Shown here: one piece after another, positions 33,326 to 43,256 of the stretch
Numbering within the stretch: the stretch's first letter is position 1
Layout of the letters: every line of letters begins with the position of its first letter
NCBI GenBank assembly: GCA_934130405.1
Contig: CAKOXX010000001.1
Location: 184,732 to 248,731, forward strand
Origin: an uncultured Bacilli bacterium
GTDB lineage: Bacteria; Bacillota_I; Bacilli_A; RF39; UBA660
Direction of reading: 5' to 3'
DNA length: 64,000 nt
Program-made: the position numbers and the translations under genes
The notes under the pieces: generated by a model
Told to the model about the DNA's origin: nothing
The model's input: only the letters and a program-made list of their open reading frames with translations
Database searches by the model: none

Positions 33326-35090
33326 TTTTTTCTCCTTCATCATTTTGTAAGACATCATATAAATTTTTTGCTACATCTTTTGGTAAGACTCCTTCTAAAG
33401 ATGCAAGTGATGCTTCTTTCATTTTCTTTAATGAACCATATCTTTTTAATAATTCCCTCTTACGAACTTCACCAATTCCTTCAACCATATCTAAGTAAGA
33501 AGCAAACAAACCTTGACTTCTTAAATTTCGATGATAAGTAATAGCAAAATGGTGAACTTCTTCCTGCATCTTTGCTAAATAGATAAATAATGGACTATCT
33601 TTACTTACTTCTAAAGTATTTAAATCTTCATCAATAATCAAACTAGTTTTATGATGATTATCTTTCTTTAAACCAATTATTTTAATCGAAAGGTTTAGGG
33701 AAGCTAAGACTTCTTTCGCCACACTTACTTGGGTTTCTCCCCCATCCATTACTATTAAATCAGGAAGATAATCATTTTCCATAATTGCTTTAAAATAGCG
33801 ACGATAGATAACTTCGCGCATTGCTCCTAAATCATCTTTCGCTTCACTTTTAATCTTATATTTACGCCATCTATTCTTCAAAGGAATAAAGTCTTGATAA
33901 ACAACCATCGCGCCAACATAGTAAGTTCCAAATAGATGTGAGTTATCAAAACTTTCCATTACTGAAACATCTTTTCCTAAAAGTCTTGATAATTCTTTTA
34001 AAGCTTTTTGCTTTAAGTCATCATCTCTTTTTTCTTTTTCAATTTCTTCTTTTAAGGAAATAGCAGCATTCTCAGTTGCTAAATCAAGTAGTTTTTTCAA
34101 GTCACCTCGTTGTGGGGTATTAACTTTTACTGCTAGATATTCACTTAATAAGTCTTTATCTATCTCTTTAGGAACAAGTATTTCTTTTGGTTTTAAATTC
34201 TTTTCATAAAAGTTAATGATATATCGTAATAAATCTTCTGAGACATCACCAAACGATGATAATAAATCATGACTTCTTCCAAATAAAAGACCATCTCTTA
34301 TAAAGAAGATAGTAATTGATAAGTAATTTTCTTCTTTTGTAAAAGCAAATAAATCTAGATTATAATTTTTTTTAAGGTCAATTTTTTGTTTCGTTAAAGT
34401 AATATTTATGTCATCTAACATATTTTTAAGTTCTAAAGCGCGTTCAAAATTCAACTTTTCACTAGCTTTTTCCATTTCAATTTTAATCTTATTGATGATA
34501 TCTTTATTATTCCCATTTAAGAATTTCGTTATTTCTTCGGTCATTTCAAAGATAGTTTTAGAATCTACTTCTTTAATACAATAACCTAGGCATTCGTGAA
34601 TATGATAGTAAAGACATTCTTTTTTCGGTAAATGTTCACATTTTCGTAACGGATAAAGACGATTTAACATTAAGACCGTTTTTCTAGCAGCAGCGACATT
34701 GGGATAAGGACCAAATAGTTTATGATTACTTTTACTTCTAGCATTACGTACTACTTTAAGACGAGGATATTTCTCTTTAGTTAATTCAATATAGGGATAA
34801 GTTTTATCATCTTTTAAAAGAATATTATATTTAGGGTCATATTTTTTTATTAAAGTTATTTCTAGAATAAGAGATTCTAGTTCACTACTAGTAACGATAT
34901 ATTCAAAATTATCTATATCTTCCACTAACATTGCGGTCTTACCAGTAACTGTTCTCGTAAAGTAACTTTTAAGTCGTCTTTTTAAATTTTTCGCTTTCCC
35001 GACATAGATAATTACCCCATCTTTATTTTTCATTTGATAACTGCCAGGTAATTCTGGTACCAAGGAAAGTTTCTCTCTAAAATCTTTCAT
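33315..35090 (-). CDS. uvrC: UvrABC system protein C
   Basis: 591 residues: N-terminal GIY-YIG nuclease (LPGSYQMKNKDGVIIYVGK), the conserved Cys-rich ECLYYHIHECLGYC region, UVR domain (about 195-230), RNase H-like catalytic domain (SHLFGTYYVGAMVV, LIVMDGGETQ) and C-terminal helix-hairpin-helix (IGEVRKRELLKRYGSLKKM). It makes both cuts in nucleotide excision repair. The start at 35090 is used because TTGGTGATATGT provides a plausible site upstream; the longer frame starts with TTG. Confidence 0.95.
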   Translation of the reverse strand: MKDFREKLSLVPELPGSYQMKNKDGVIIYVGKAKNLKRRLKSYFTRTVTGKTAMLVEDIDNFEYIVTSSELESLILEITLIKKYDPKYNILLKDDKTYPYIELTKEKYPRLKVVRNARSKSNHKLFGPYPNVAAARKTVLMLNRLYPLRKCEHLPKKECLYYHIHECLGYCIKEVDSKTIFEMTEEITKFLNGNNKDIINKIKIEMEKASEKLNFERALELKNMLDDINITLTKQKIDLKKNYNLDLFAFTKEENYLSITIFFIRDGLLFGRSHDLLSSFGDVSEDLLRYIINFYEKNLKPKEILVPKEIDKDLLSEYLAVKVNTPQRGDLKKLLDLATENAAISLKEEIEKEKRDDDLKQKALKELSRLLGKDVSVMESFDNSHLFGTYYVGAMVVYQDFIPLKNRWRKYKIKSEAKDDLGAMREVIYRRYFKAIMENDYLPDLIVMDGGETQVSVAKEVLASLNLSIKIIGLKKDNHHKTSLIIDEDLNTLEVSKDSPLFIYLAKMQEEVHHFAITYHRNLRSQGLFASYLDMVEGIGEVRKRELLKRYGSLKKMKEASLASLEGVLPKDVAKNLYDVLQNDEGEKNEE

Positions 35091-35224
35091 ACATATCACC
35101 AATTTCTATAGATACTATATCATATTTTTTAGCTTTTACCAAAGATAGATTAAAAATTTACAACTGAACAATTTCGTTGGCAATGCAAAAATTGTTCACT
35201 ATAATCAGTTTAGAGGTGATAAAT

Positions 35225-36411
35225 TTGATTAAACGAGAACACTATTTAAAAAGAATCCGTGGCTTTTACGATTCTGATTTAATCAAAATAATAACAGGTA
35301 TTAGAAGATGTGGCAAATCAATTATTTTAGAACAAATAATGAATGAGATAAAGGAAAAAACTGATAATATAATCTATCTTAATTTTGAAGATGAAAGAAT
35401 AATATCAAATATTTCCAATTGTGAACAACTATTAGATTATGTTGATAATAATAGAAAATCTGGTTTATGTTATGTATTTTTTGATGAAATTAAAGAAGTT
35501 ACTGACTGGCAAAAAGCTTGTAAAACTTTAAGATTACGCAACACTTCTGTTTTTATTACTGGATCAAATTCAAAAATTTTATCAAAAGAATTTACTAAGG
35601 AATTTAGTGGAAGATATGTTTCATTTAGAATAAGACCATTTGTTTACAAAGAAATGATCGATTATTCTAAAGAAACTGGCAATGATTATACTATAACTGA
35701 CTATCTTATTTGTGGTGGTTTTCCAAAACTATTAGAATTTAATAGCAAAGAAGATAGATTAGTATATCTTAATGATATTTATAGTTCTATCGTCAACAAA
35801 AATTTAATCGTTAGATTTAACATTAAAAATACTGAGTTATTTAAAAAAATAACAAATTATATTTTAAGGTCTAACGCAAGAATTTTTTCGAGTAGAAGTA
35901 TCGAAAGCTATTTAAAAAGTGAACAAGTCGATGGTTCATCAATACTATAATAAAATATGTATCTTATCTTGAAGAAGCATATATAATCGATAGGATTAAA
36001 CCTTACTCTACTGCTACTAAAAAGGAATTAGCTTATTATTTCAAGATTTATGATTCTGATGTTGCTTTCAATTCTATATTATGTATCGATAATAGATATG
36101 ATATAAGTCACAATCTAGAAAATATTGTTTATAATGAACTTATTTATATGGGATATGAAGTTAATGTCTTTAATAATAACAATAAAGAAATAGATTTCGT
36201 CGCTTTTAAAGATAATAAAAAATATTACATTCAAGTAACATATAGTGTAGCAGAAGATAAAGCTTATGAAAGAGAATTTAGGGCTTTTAATAAAATAGAT
36301 AACAATTCAAAAAAGATATTAATCACAAATGATGAAATTGATTACTCAACTAGTGTTATTGAACATATCAAACTAAAAGACTTTCTTTTGATGAATTCTT
36401 TAGATGATTAA
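35225..36411 (+). pseudogene. DUF4143-type AAA ATPase, frameshifted
   Basis: N-terminal part (TTG start at 35225, GAGGTGAT site upstream): KIITGIRRCGKSIILEQIM is the Walker A of the AAA_14/DUF4143 ATPases that occur in gut bacteria; VFFDEIKEV is Walker B; FITGSNSKILS follows. The frame breaks near 35935 (GGTTCATCAATACTATAATAA), where a single missing base leads to a stop; the next frame resumes directly (NTIIKYVSYLEEAYIIDRIKP) and continues to 36411 with the typical nuclease-like C-terminus (NNNNKEIDFVAFKDNKKYYIQV, KKILITNDE). One inserted base would restore a complete protein of about 395 residues. Confidence 0.75.
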
Positions 36412-36412
36412 C

Positions 36413-36456
36413 AAAAAACTACTAAGAATAGATTTAAATATCTCTTAGTAGTTTTT
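36413..36456. terminator. bidirectional terminator
   Basis: Stem AAAACTACTAAGA / TCTTAGTAGTTTT with a loop of about 15 bases and A/T runs on both sides. It separates the convergent ATPase pseudogene and the ABC exporter gene. Confidence 0.8.
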
Positions 36457-36484
36457 TATTTATTAATTTAACACAACAAAACTT

Positions 36485-38239
36485 TTATTTTGTTTCTGTC
36501 ATTTGACTCATAATATTATCACTAATACTAGCAAAAGTTCTGTTTCTAAGTTCTCTATATAACGGACTCTTATCAAACACTTCTTGATTTAATCCCTTAG
36601 CAACTACCTTACCATTATCTAAAACAATAACTCTATCAGCTATTTTCATCATATCAGGTTTATGAGTAACCATAATAATAGTATGATCTTGTTTTAAATC
36701 TTTCAAAATTAAACTTACCTTTGAAGTTGATTCTAAGTCTATGTTACTCGTTGCTTCATCAAATAGTAATATTTCTGATTTAGTTAATAACGCTCTTGCT
36801 ATAGCTAATAATTGTTTTTGACCTTCAGAAAATATTCTTTCATCATTTTTAATTATAGTATTATAACCTTTTGGTAAGGTTTCTATAAATTCATGTATAC
36901 CAACTCTTTTACAAGCTTCTAGCTGATTTTCAAAGTCACTATCTACCAATGATAAATTATCACGTATACTCATTTCAAATACAAAAGGCTTTTGAAAAAT
37001 ACCAGATACATTAGATGAATATGCTTTTTTGGTGTAATTATAAATATTTTCATCATCAACTAATATACTTCCTGAATTTATCCTATCAAGACGATACAAT
37101 AAGTTAATGATAGTTGATTTACCAGATCCACAATGTCCAACAATAGCAGTTATTTCATTAGGATATATTTTAAATGATAAATTATTTAGTATCGATTTAC
37201 TTTTAATTCTATAATTCACTTTATCAAATAACACAGTACCACTTATATAATCATTAGTTATATCTCCAAAATCTATATTATTTTGAGAATCATAATCAAG
37301 AATATTCTTTATTCTTTTTATTCTTATATCATAATTACTTAAATCCAATAAATATTTAAGCATAGAATCAGTACAAGTAATAGTAAGTTCAAAGTAACTT
37401 ATTAATAACACCAATTTATCAATAGTCATTTTATTACTTGTAACTAAAAATGCTAAATAGATATATAAAAGTACTTTTCCAATATAAACTACATAAGGCA
37501 TTTTACAATATCTACTGGTCATAAATTTTCTTTTTTTCTGATATTCTTGAGCCCACTTTTTTCTAGTTCTATCTAATTTTTTGTCCAGACTAGGCATTAA
37601 GTTTAATGATTTAATCTGCTTTAAATTAACTAACATTTGATTTAAAGTATCAATAACTTTATCTTCATACTTTCTAGTTCCTTCATAATACTTTGAAACA
37701 TTCTTTGAATTATTGTTCATTAATATAAGATAAATAAAATCTATAAACAAAGTCATAAAGGCAACACCAATATCATAAAAACTGAAGACAATAAAAATAA
37801 CAATTAATTGAAGCAACCTCATTAAGGCCTCACTAGCAGCATTTAATATATCAACTAAATATCTAACATCATCACTTGTTGTATCAACTATTTTACCCTT
37901 AGAAATCTTATTAAAAATAGAATCATTGTTGACTACATGATCAAATAATTTTTTTTGAACTTCCAAATGATAATAATTAGCAAGAACTGTATAAGTGTAA
38001 TAATTCCAATTTAACATTGTAAAATAAAGAATATAAAAAAGCAGATACAGTATTACATAATACCAAATACCATTAAAATTATTATTTGTTATTGCTGCTA
38101 TTATTCCTGCAGTCGCAATTGGTGGTAAGAGATTTGAAAAGTTGTACAAGCCACAGCTTACAAACATTTGAACTACTACAAAAAATTTACCATTTGCTAT
38201 CTTTAAAAGAGTTTTAACTGTATTAAAGTATCGTTTCAT
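36485..38239 (-). CDS. ABC exporter, fused permease and ATPase
   Basis: A 584-residue half-transporter. Six hydrophobic segments lie in the first 300 residues. The ATPase domain has Walker A GHCGSGKST, signature FSEGQKQ (a serine-glutamate form of LSGGQ), Walker B ILLFDEATSN and H-loop MVTHKP. The FSEGQ signature is a little unusual. Its start overlaps the stop of the upstream membrane protein gene (ATGA), so the two are co-translated. The substrate is not evident; type (MsbA/SunT-like) suggests export of a lipid, peptide or drug. Confidence 0.82.
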   Translation of the reverse strand: MKRYFNTVKTLLKIANGKFFVVVQMFVSCGLYNFSNLLPPIATAGIIAAITNNNFNGIWYYVILYLLFYILYFTMLNWNYYTYTVLANYYHLEVQKKLFDHVVNNDSIFNKISKGKIVDTTSDDVRYLVDILNAASEALMRLLQLIVIFIVFSFYDIGVAFMTLFIDFIYLILMNNNSKNVSKYYEGTRKYEDKVIDTLNQMLVNLKQIKSLNLMPSLDKKLDRTRKKWAQEYQKKRKFMTSRYCKMPYVVYIGKVLLYIYLAFLVTSNKMTIDKLVLLISYFELTITCTDSMLKYLLDLSNYDIRIKRIKNILDYDSQNNIDFGDITNDYISGTVLFDKVNYRIKSKSILNNLSFKIYPNEITAIVGHCGSGKSTIINLLYRLDRINSGSILVDDENIYNYTKKAYSSNVSGIFQKPFVFEMSIRDNLSLVDSDFENQLEACKRVGIHEFIETLPKGYNTIIKNDERIFSEGQKQLLAIARALLTKSEILLFDEATSNIDLESTSKVSLILKDLKQDHTIIMVTHKPDMMKIADRVIVLDNGKVVAKGLNQEVFDKSPLYRELRNRTFASISDNIMSQMTETK

Positions 38240-39417
38240 TTAATATCCTTGTCATATTCTATGTCATTAACTTCATAAATTCTATTTTTAGCTATGACGG
38301 ACATAATTTTATTTACACACCAACCAATAATAGCTAAAGCAAAGAAATAGATAATACCAAATAAACTAAGTGATGGTCTCGATGAGGTAAACAAATCTAT
38401 TAAGGAAGCACCAACACCCATCGATGTTACAATAGTTAAGTTACTAATTGATTTATTAGTTATGTCACTTTGTAAATCATTAAATAGTTTTTGGGCTGAT
38501 ACAACATAATTTTTTGTCATTGTCCATAATGATTTTATATAATCAAGTGTATCTTTCAAGGTCTCATAGCGATAACCAGATATAGCAAGAAATTCAGCTA
38601 ACTCTTTATCACCCTTAGCAATTTTTTCTCTAGTTGGTAGATAGGTACTCATTTGATTAATTCTTCCATCAATTAAATTTATTGTTTTAGCATAACCTTC
38701 TAATTTACTATTAAATTTGACTATATCTGAGCCTTTAACTCTAGCATTTTCCTTAACCTTATCTATTTTTTCCCAAATTATACGATGAAGATTTAAATAT
38801 CTATGTAACTGACCCTTATATTCACGAATAAAGATCTGTTCTTCAATATATCGTTCAATATTTCCAATAGTTTGACTTTTATTATTTATAAAATAGTACT
38901 TGTCTCCTCTAGTAACATCATACTTTTCATTGTTAAATTCAAAGTATTTTTGCTTTTCAGTTCTTGAAATTAAAGACTCCATTTCTTCTTTTGTGGCATT
39001 TTCACACACAATAAAATATGGATATATAGTTTCTATATTAGCTAGTTCTTTTGGAACTGGAGCTCCTAAACTAAATAAATAATTGATTGCTGGTGACAAA
39101 CGTTTCTCATAATAATCTGTTGCATGATCAATATCAGCAAATAATGTATCTTCACTAACAAGTTGATTATTTAAAATTATTAAACCATCTTCAAAGATTT
39201 TAACTCTTATATTTAAAGCAGTCGTAAATTCAACATATTCTTCACCGGCTACTCCATAATCAATTCTTCCTATTTCTAGACCTTTTCGAAATTCATTAAG
39301 TTTATTGGTATCAAGATTTAATTGAGTTTTACAATCTCTCAAAAAATCATAAATCTCTGACAATTGAAGCATTGTTCTTTGAAACCAACCACCTACATAA
39401 ACATTACTTATTTTCAT
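38236..39417 (-). CDS. unknown membrane protein co-translated with the ABC exporter
   Basis: 393 residues: mostly soluble and helical (1-310), with two membrane segments near the C-terminus (about 325-345 and 350-375). The N-terminal half has LRDCKTQLNLDTNKLNEFRKG and GEEYVEFTTALNIRVKIFE; the middle contains many Lys/Glu and coiled-coil-like stretches. No family recognised. Overlaps the ABC gene by four bases, so it is likely a partner or substrate-binding accessory of that exporter. AGGGGTAAATT precedes the ATG. Confidence 0.5.
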   Translation of the reverse strand: MKISNVYVGGWFQRTMLQLSEIYDFLRDCKTQLNLDTNKLNEFRKGLEIGRIDYGVAGEEYVEFTTALNIRVKIFEDGLIILNNQLVSEDTLFADIDHATDYYEKRLSPAINYLFSLGAPVPKELANIETIYPYFIVCENATKEEMESLISRTEKQKYFEFNNEKYDVTRGDKYYFINNKSQTIGNIERYIEEQIFIREYKGQLHRYLNLHRIIWEKIDKVKENARVKGSDIVKFNSKLEGYAKTINLIDGRINQMSTYLPTREKIAKGDKELAEFLAISGYRYETLKDTLDYIKSLWTMTKNYVVSAQKLFNDLQSDITNKSISNLTIVTSMGVGASLIDLFTSSRPSLSLFGIIYFFALAIIGWCVNKIMSVIAKNRIYEVNDIEYDKDIK

Positions 39418-39434
39418 AATTTACCCCTAATTCA

Positions 39435-39872
39435 TTAAATATTTTTTGAAAAGAATTTAGCGTCAATAACTTCAAATCCATATTTGTGATATAAACCATG
39501 AGCAGCTTTTCTAAAGTTCTTAGACCATAGTTCTACGCATTTACAGTTATGAACTTTTGCTAATCTAAAACATTCATCAAGTAACATTGTTCCAATATGT
39601 TCACGTCTTAACTCTGGTTTTACGCAAACATGATTTAATATTGCATAAGTATTCATATCTTCATAAATAGTTGGAATAATATTTACTTTAGCATGTGCTA
39701 CAATTTCTCCTTCCATTACACCTATAACGTAAATTTGATTAATATCATTTTCATTTTCTTGATAAATTCTTCTTGCATACTCCAAAGAAGTAGTTTCATC
39801 AAAGCATCTATTACACAGTTTGATAATACCTTCCACATCTTCTAAAGTTGCTATTTTGAATTCAATATTCAT
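39435..39872 (-). CDS. GNAT family N-acetyltransferase
   Basis: 145 residues with the GNAT fold: IATLEDVEGIIKL at the N-terminus, VCVKPELRREHIGTMLLDECFRLA as the acetyl-CoA motif A (here RREHIGT), and ELWSKNFRKAAHGLYHKYGFEVI at the end. The start is ATG at 39872, with TGGAGG about 9 bases upstream; the longer frame is read through that site. Substrate unknown. Confidence 0.82.
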   Translation of the reverse strand: MNIEFKIATLEDVEGIIKLCNRCFDETTSLEYARRIYQENENDINQIYVIGVMEGEIVAHAKVNIIPTIYEDMNTYAILNHVCVKPELRREHIGTMLLDECFRLAKVHNCKCVELWSKNFRKAAHGLYHKYGFEVIDAKFFSKNI

Positions 39873-39887
39873 ATCATATACCTCCAT

Positions 39888-40093
39888 TCTTCAAAGTAGC
39901 AGCTACCTTGTGTATACATTATACTATAAAAAGTAAAGTTTTGGTTATTATTTACGAAATTTGTCAAATATATGATATATATAATTTAAAAAAAGAAAAT
40001 AGAAGTATTCTAAACAACATAATGAAAATAAAAAGTATTGGTAAATATTTTATTATTAGTTTTTTTGCATTAAAATCAAAATCATCTAAATTA
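39888..40093. other. gene-free stretch
   Basis: About 200 AT-rich bases between the GNAT gene and the ORF6N remnant. I see no supported gene, RNA or repeat. Confidence 0.3.
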
Positions 40094-40465
40094 TTATTTT
40101 TTTTCAAGCAACGTCTTTCCTAAAATAATTCCTTTTTCAATGTCATCTTCTCTCATTGCAACTCTCCCTCTTAAATTAATTAATAATTTATTTTGGGCTT
40201 CATCTATTGTTTTTATTTGAGAGCGCAATTTGCGATCTCAAATTATAAAATTCCAGCTCTGTTAATTGAAAGCAAAAAGTATCAGGAAATCTTTTAATAT
40301 TTCTTTTGATAACCTCATTGATTCTTCTGGTTTCTACTTGATAAATTTTGCAACATCTGAAGATAGCATCACTTGTGCTCCTCTTATTTCAAATATCATA
40401 TTCTCTATACTAGTATTAATATCAATAACATTATTTTTTTGTTCTATGACATTAATATTTTCCAT
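40094..40465 (-). pseudogene. ORF6N-domain protein remnant
   Basis: Three reading frames join into an ORF6N-type phage anti-repressor-like protein. Frame one begins at ATG 40465 (MENINVIEQKNN) and reaches EIRGAQVMLSSDVAKFI; a stop at about 40335 interrupts it. The next frame continues with QVETRRINEVIKRNIKRFPD and FQLTELEFYNLRSQI, the ORF6N consensus (VETKRLNEAVKRNIERFP); near 40215 another shift leads to TIDEAQNKLLINLRGRVAMR and the end at 40094. At least two frameshifts, so it is a decayed gene. GGTGATAAAA precedes the first ATG. Confidence 0.65.
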
Positions 40466-40570
40466 TTTATCACCACTTTCTGAAAAAAATTTATTAACAA
40501 AAAAATGATAACACATTAGTTAATCATTTTTTGTTTAAAATTTTAAATATTTTGGATTATCCATGTGTTT

Positions 40571-41257
40571 TTAATTTTCCATTATCTGAAAATGATTTCC
40601 TGAATCTAAGTAAAGTATTCCTTTCTTACCATCAAGTTGTGGTAAGACATCATTATAATAGTTAATCATTCTAAACTTAGTAAGTGTTAGATAAACACTA
40701 TTACCATCATCCATATAAAGTAAAAATCTATCTTTATCAAAGTCATTAGGGTCATAATAAAACTCACTAATACTACTTCTAACATTCTTCTTCACTTTTA
40801 AAAGATTCTTAAGCAAATCTTTATATTTATCTTTAGGTACATCATTTATTAATCTTGGAACAGTATAAGGAACCTCTTCAGTAGTTGTTACTTCTTCCAT
40901 ATTTTCTAATACTAATTTACCAGTTGTTTCTTTCTTTAATAAAACTTTATGTTCTACTACTTCAATCGTTAGAACATGATAAAAACTCTTTCTTACTTTA
41001 ACGTTTTTAATAAACGGTATTTCTTCTAAATTCTTCTTTATTTTATAACTACTAGTTTTATAAAAACTTGGATAGTTAGTTAAACCCGCTTTATCAATTA
41101 GTTGTTGATCTGTTACTATTTCATTTCCTTTAATTACTATATTTTTAATTCTAGCATCTAGAATAACATCTGTAACAAAAACAATAAGAGCAATTACTAG
41201 AATAAGTAAAAAAAAAGGTATTAATTTTAATCTTTTTCTTTTTTTAATCTTTGCCAT
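40571..41257 (-). CDS. ftsQ: cell division protein FtsQ/DivIB
   Basis: 228 residues: basic N-terminus KKRKRLKL, one membrane segment (about 11-30), then a POTRA-like domain starting IVIKGNEIVTDQQLIDKAGL, and the DivIB beta domain. It is the extracytoplasmic division protein that works with FtsL and FtsB. It is the last gene of a murG-murB-ftsQ operon in the division/wall region. Some low-GC Firmicutes call it DivIB; ftsQ is used here for the family. Confidence 0.88.
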   Translation of the reverse strand: MAKIKKRKRLKLIPFFLLILVIALIVFVTDVILDARIKNIVIKGNEIVTDQQLIDKAGLTNYPSFYKTSSYKIKKNLEEIPFIKNVKVRKSFYHVLTIEVVEHKVLLKKETTGKLVLENMEEVTTTEEVPYTVPRLINDVPKDKYKDLLKNLLKVKKNVRSSISEFYYDPNDFDKDRFLLYMDDGNSVYLTLTKFRMINYYNDVLPQLDGKKGILYLDSGNHFQIMEN

Positions 41258-41261
41258 AACT

Positions 41262-42167
41262 CTACTCCCAATTTACAAATTCTTGTTCTATCTTTAAATC
41301 TACTCCATATTTATCAAGTACGGCATCATGTACAAACATAATTAAATCATGAATATCTTTAGCAGTGGCATTTTCTTTATTAACTACAAAGTTAGCGTGT
41401 TTTAAACTAACTTCTGCTCCTCCTTTAGTTAAACCTTTTAGTCCTAAGTCTTCAATTAACTTACCAGCAAACATTCCCTCGGGATTTCTAAAAACACTTC
41501 CTGCTGATGGATATTCAAGCGGTTGAGATTCTACTCTTCGCTCTCTTCGCTCTTTTACGACTTCTTCAATTTGTTTTCTATCACCTTTAGTAAGCTTTAA
41601 TACTGCCTCTAAACAAATATAATCTTTATGTTTTTGTAAATAAGAGCTTCGATAATGAAAGTCCATCTCAGCATTTGTTAAAGTAATAATTTTTAAGTCA
41701 TCTGTTAAGACTGTTACATTGGTAGTGATATAACCCATATCACTTTTGTAAGCTCCAGCATTCATATAAATTGCTCCACCAATAGTACCAGGAATACCAG
41801 AAGCAAACTCTAAACCTGCTAACCCTTTTTTCATAGCTTCTCTTGCTACTCGCATTAAGGAAGCTCCTGCTCCACAAATAACTTTATTTCTAACAAATTC
41901 TATCTTATCAAATTCATCCAACTTGATTAACACGCCATCATACAAGTCATCACTAAACAATAAGTTACTACCATTTCCTAATATTTTATATTTAATATCA
42001 TTAGCTTTAATTAATTTACATAACTCAACTAATTCTCTTCTACCTTTAGGATAAATAATTGCTCTTGCAGTACCACCAACTTTATAGGTTGTATATTTTG
42101 ATAACGGAGCATCATAAACAATTCTTCCTATTTCTCTTTCTTCCACTTCTTTAAAAAATGTATCCAT
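41262..42167 (-). CDS. murB: UDP-N-acetylenolpyruvoylglucosamine reductase MurB
   Basis: 301 residues, type II MurB (short, no extra C-terminal insertion). FAD-binding NGSNLLFSDDLYDGVLI; GIPGTIGGAIYMNAGAY; substrate/catalytic YPSAGSVFRNP; the last conserved HANFVVNKENATAKDI. It reduces the enolpyruvyl group with NADPH to give UDP-MurNAc. The start follows the murG stop directly (TAGATG). Confidence 0.95.
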   Translation of the reverse strand: MDTFFKEVEEREIGRIVYDAPLSKYTTYKVGGTARAIIYPKGRRELVELCKLIKANDIKYKILGNGSNLLFSDDLYDGVLIKLDEFDKIEFVRNKVICGAGASLMRVAREAMKKGLAGLEFASGIPGTIGGAIYMNAGAYKSDMGYITTNVTVLTDDLKIITLTNAEMDFHYRSSYLQKHKDYICLEAVLKLTKGDRKQIEEVVKERRERRVESQPLEYPSAGSVFRNPEGMFAGKLIEDLGLKGLTKGGAEVSLKHANFVVNKENATAKDIHDLIMFVHDAVLDKYGVDLKIEQEFVNWE

Positions 42168-43244
42168 CTATTTTTCATTCCTTACTAATTTTTCTACTTC
42201 TTTATAAATAGCTTCTGCACTATTTGGACAAGAAAATTCTTTCAAATTTTCCCTCATTTCATTATACACTTCTTTTTTAAAACAGTCATCTATTAGTGGT
42301 AATAAAGTTGTTTTATCAAAGTCTTTTTCTTCTAATATTTTACATGCTTTTTTATCTTCTAGTGCTTTAGCATTTTTAAACTGATGGTTATGAGTTACAT
42401 AAGGACTTGGTATCATAATGGAAGGAAGTAAAAGTGCTGTTACTTCTGCAATAGTAGAAGCCCCACTTCGAGTAATTAACAAGTCAGCATCTTTCATATA
42501 TTTAGCATCATAAAACGGTACTACTTTAACATTAGCTGGTACTTTTACTTCTTTATAATCATCATAATAACCTTTACCTGTTACTACTAAGACTTGATAA
42601 TTCTTATTAGCAAAAGCAGGAATTAATTCTTTCATTTTTAAAGTCATGGTTAAAGAACCAAGAGAACCCATAACAAGAATAATAAACTTACTCTTATGAT
42701 TAAAACCAAAGTCTTCTCTATTTCCTTTTTCCATTAGAAGAATTTCTTCACTACGAGGATTTCCTGTATAAACTGTTTTTTGCTTCGGAAAACTAGTTTC
42801 ACTTTCCTTAAAAGAAATACAAATCTTATCAACAAACTTAGAAAGTAACTTATTAGAAACACCAGGAATGGAGTTTTGCTCATGAATTAATGTTTTAATA
42901 CCAAGGCGATGAGCAGCTACTAAAACAGGAGCAGTAATATAGCCACCTACTCCAATAACTATATCTGGTTTAAACTTTGAAAGCTCAGTTTCCGCTTTTT
43001 TTATCGCTTGGAGATAAATCTTTAAAACTGTTACGTTTTTCCAAACTTGCTTTCTATTTAAACCTTTCATTGGAATAGCAATATAAGGGATACCTCTTTC
43101 AGGAATAATATCTTTTTCCATTCTGTCAGTTGTACCAAAATATAGAAATTCACTATTTTTATCGTGACTTTTAATCTTATTGATAATTGCTAAAGCTGGA
43201 AAAATATGTCCACCTGTCCCTCCTGCTGTAATAGCTACTTTCAT
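42168..43244 (-). CDS. murG: N-acetylglucosaminyltransferase MurG
   Basis: 358 residues: GGTGGHIFPALA at the start, HEQNSIPGVSNKLLS, then MGSLGSLTM (in place of the usual GGSQGA), and ITRSGASTIAEV with IPSPYVTHNHQFKNA in the C-terminal nucleotide-binding domain. It adds GlcNAc to lipid I to form lipid II at the inner face of the membrane. AGGAGGAATGACTT precedes the ATG. Confidence 0.95.
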   Translation of the reverse strand: MKVAITAGGTGGHIFPALAIINKIKSHDKNSEFLYFGTTDRMEKDIIPERGIPYIAIPMKGLNRKQVWKNVTVLKIYLQAIKKAETELSKFKPDIVIGVGGYITAPVLVAAHRLGIKTLIHEQNSIPGVSNKLLSKFVDKICISFKESETSFPKQKTVYTGNPRSEEILLMEKGNREDFGFNHKSKFIILVMGSLGSLTMTLKMKELIPAFANKNYQVLVVTGKGYYDDYKEVKVPANVKVVPFYDAKYMKDADLLITRSGASTIAEVTALLLPSIMIPSPYVTHNHQFKNAKALEDKKACKILEEKDFDKTTLLPLIDDCFKKEVYNEMRENLKEFSCPNSAEAIYKEVEKLVRNEK

Positions 43245-43256
43245 AAGTCATTCCTC

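Noticed and set aside
35900..35960. Programmed frameshift in the DUF4143 ATPase
   Set aside because: No slippery heptamer or downstream structure is visible at the break; treated as a pseudogene or sequencing error.
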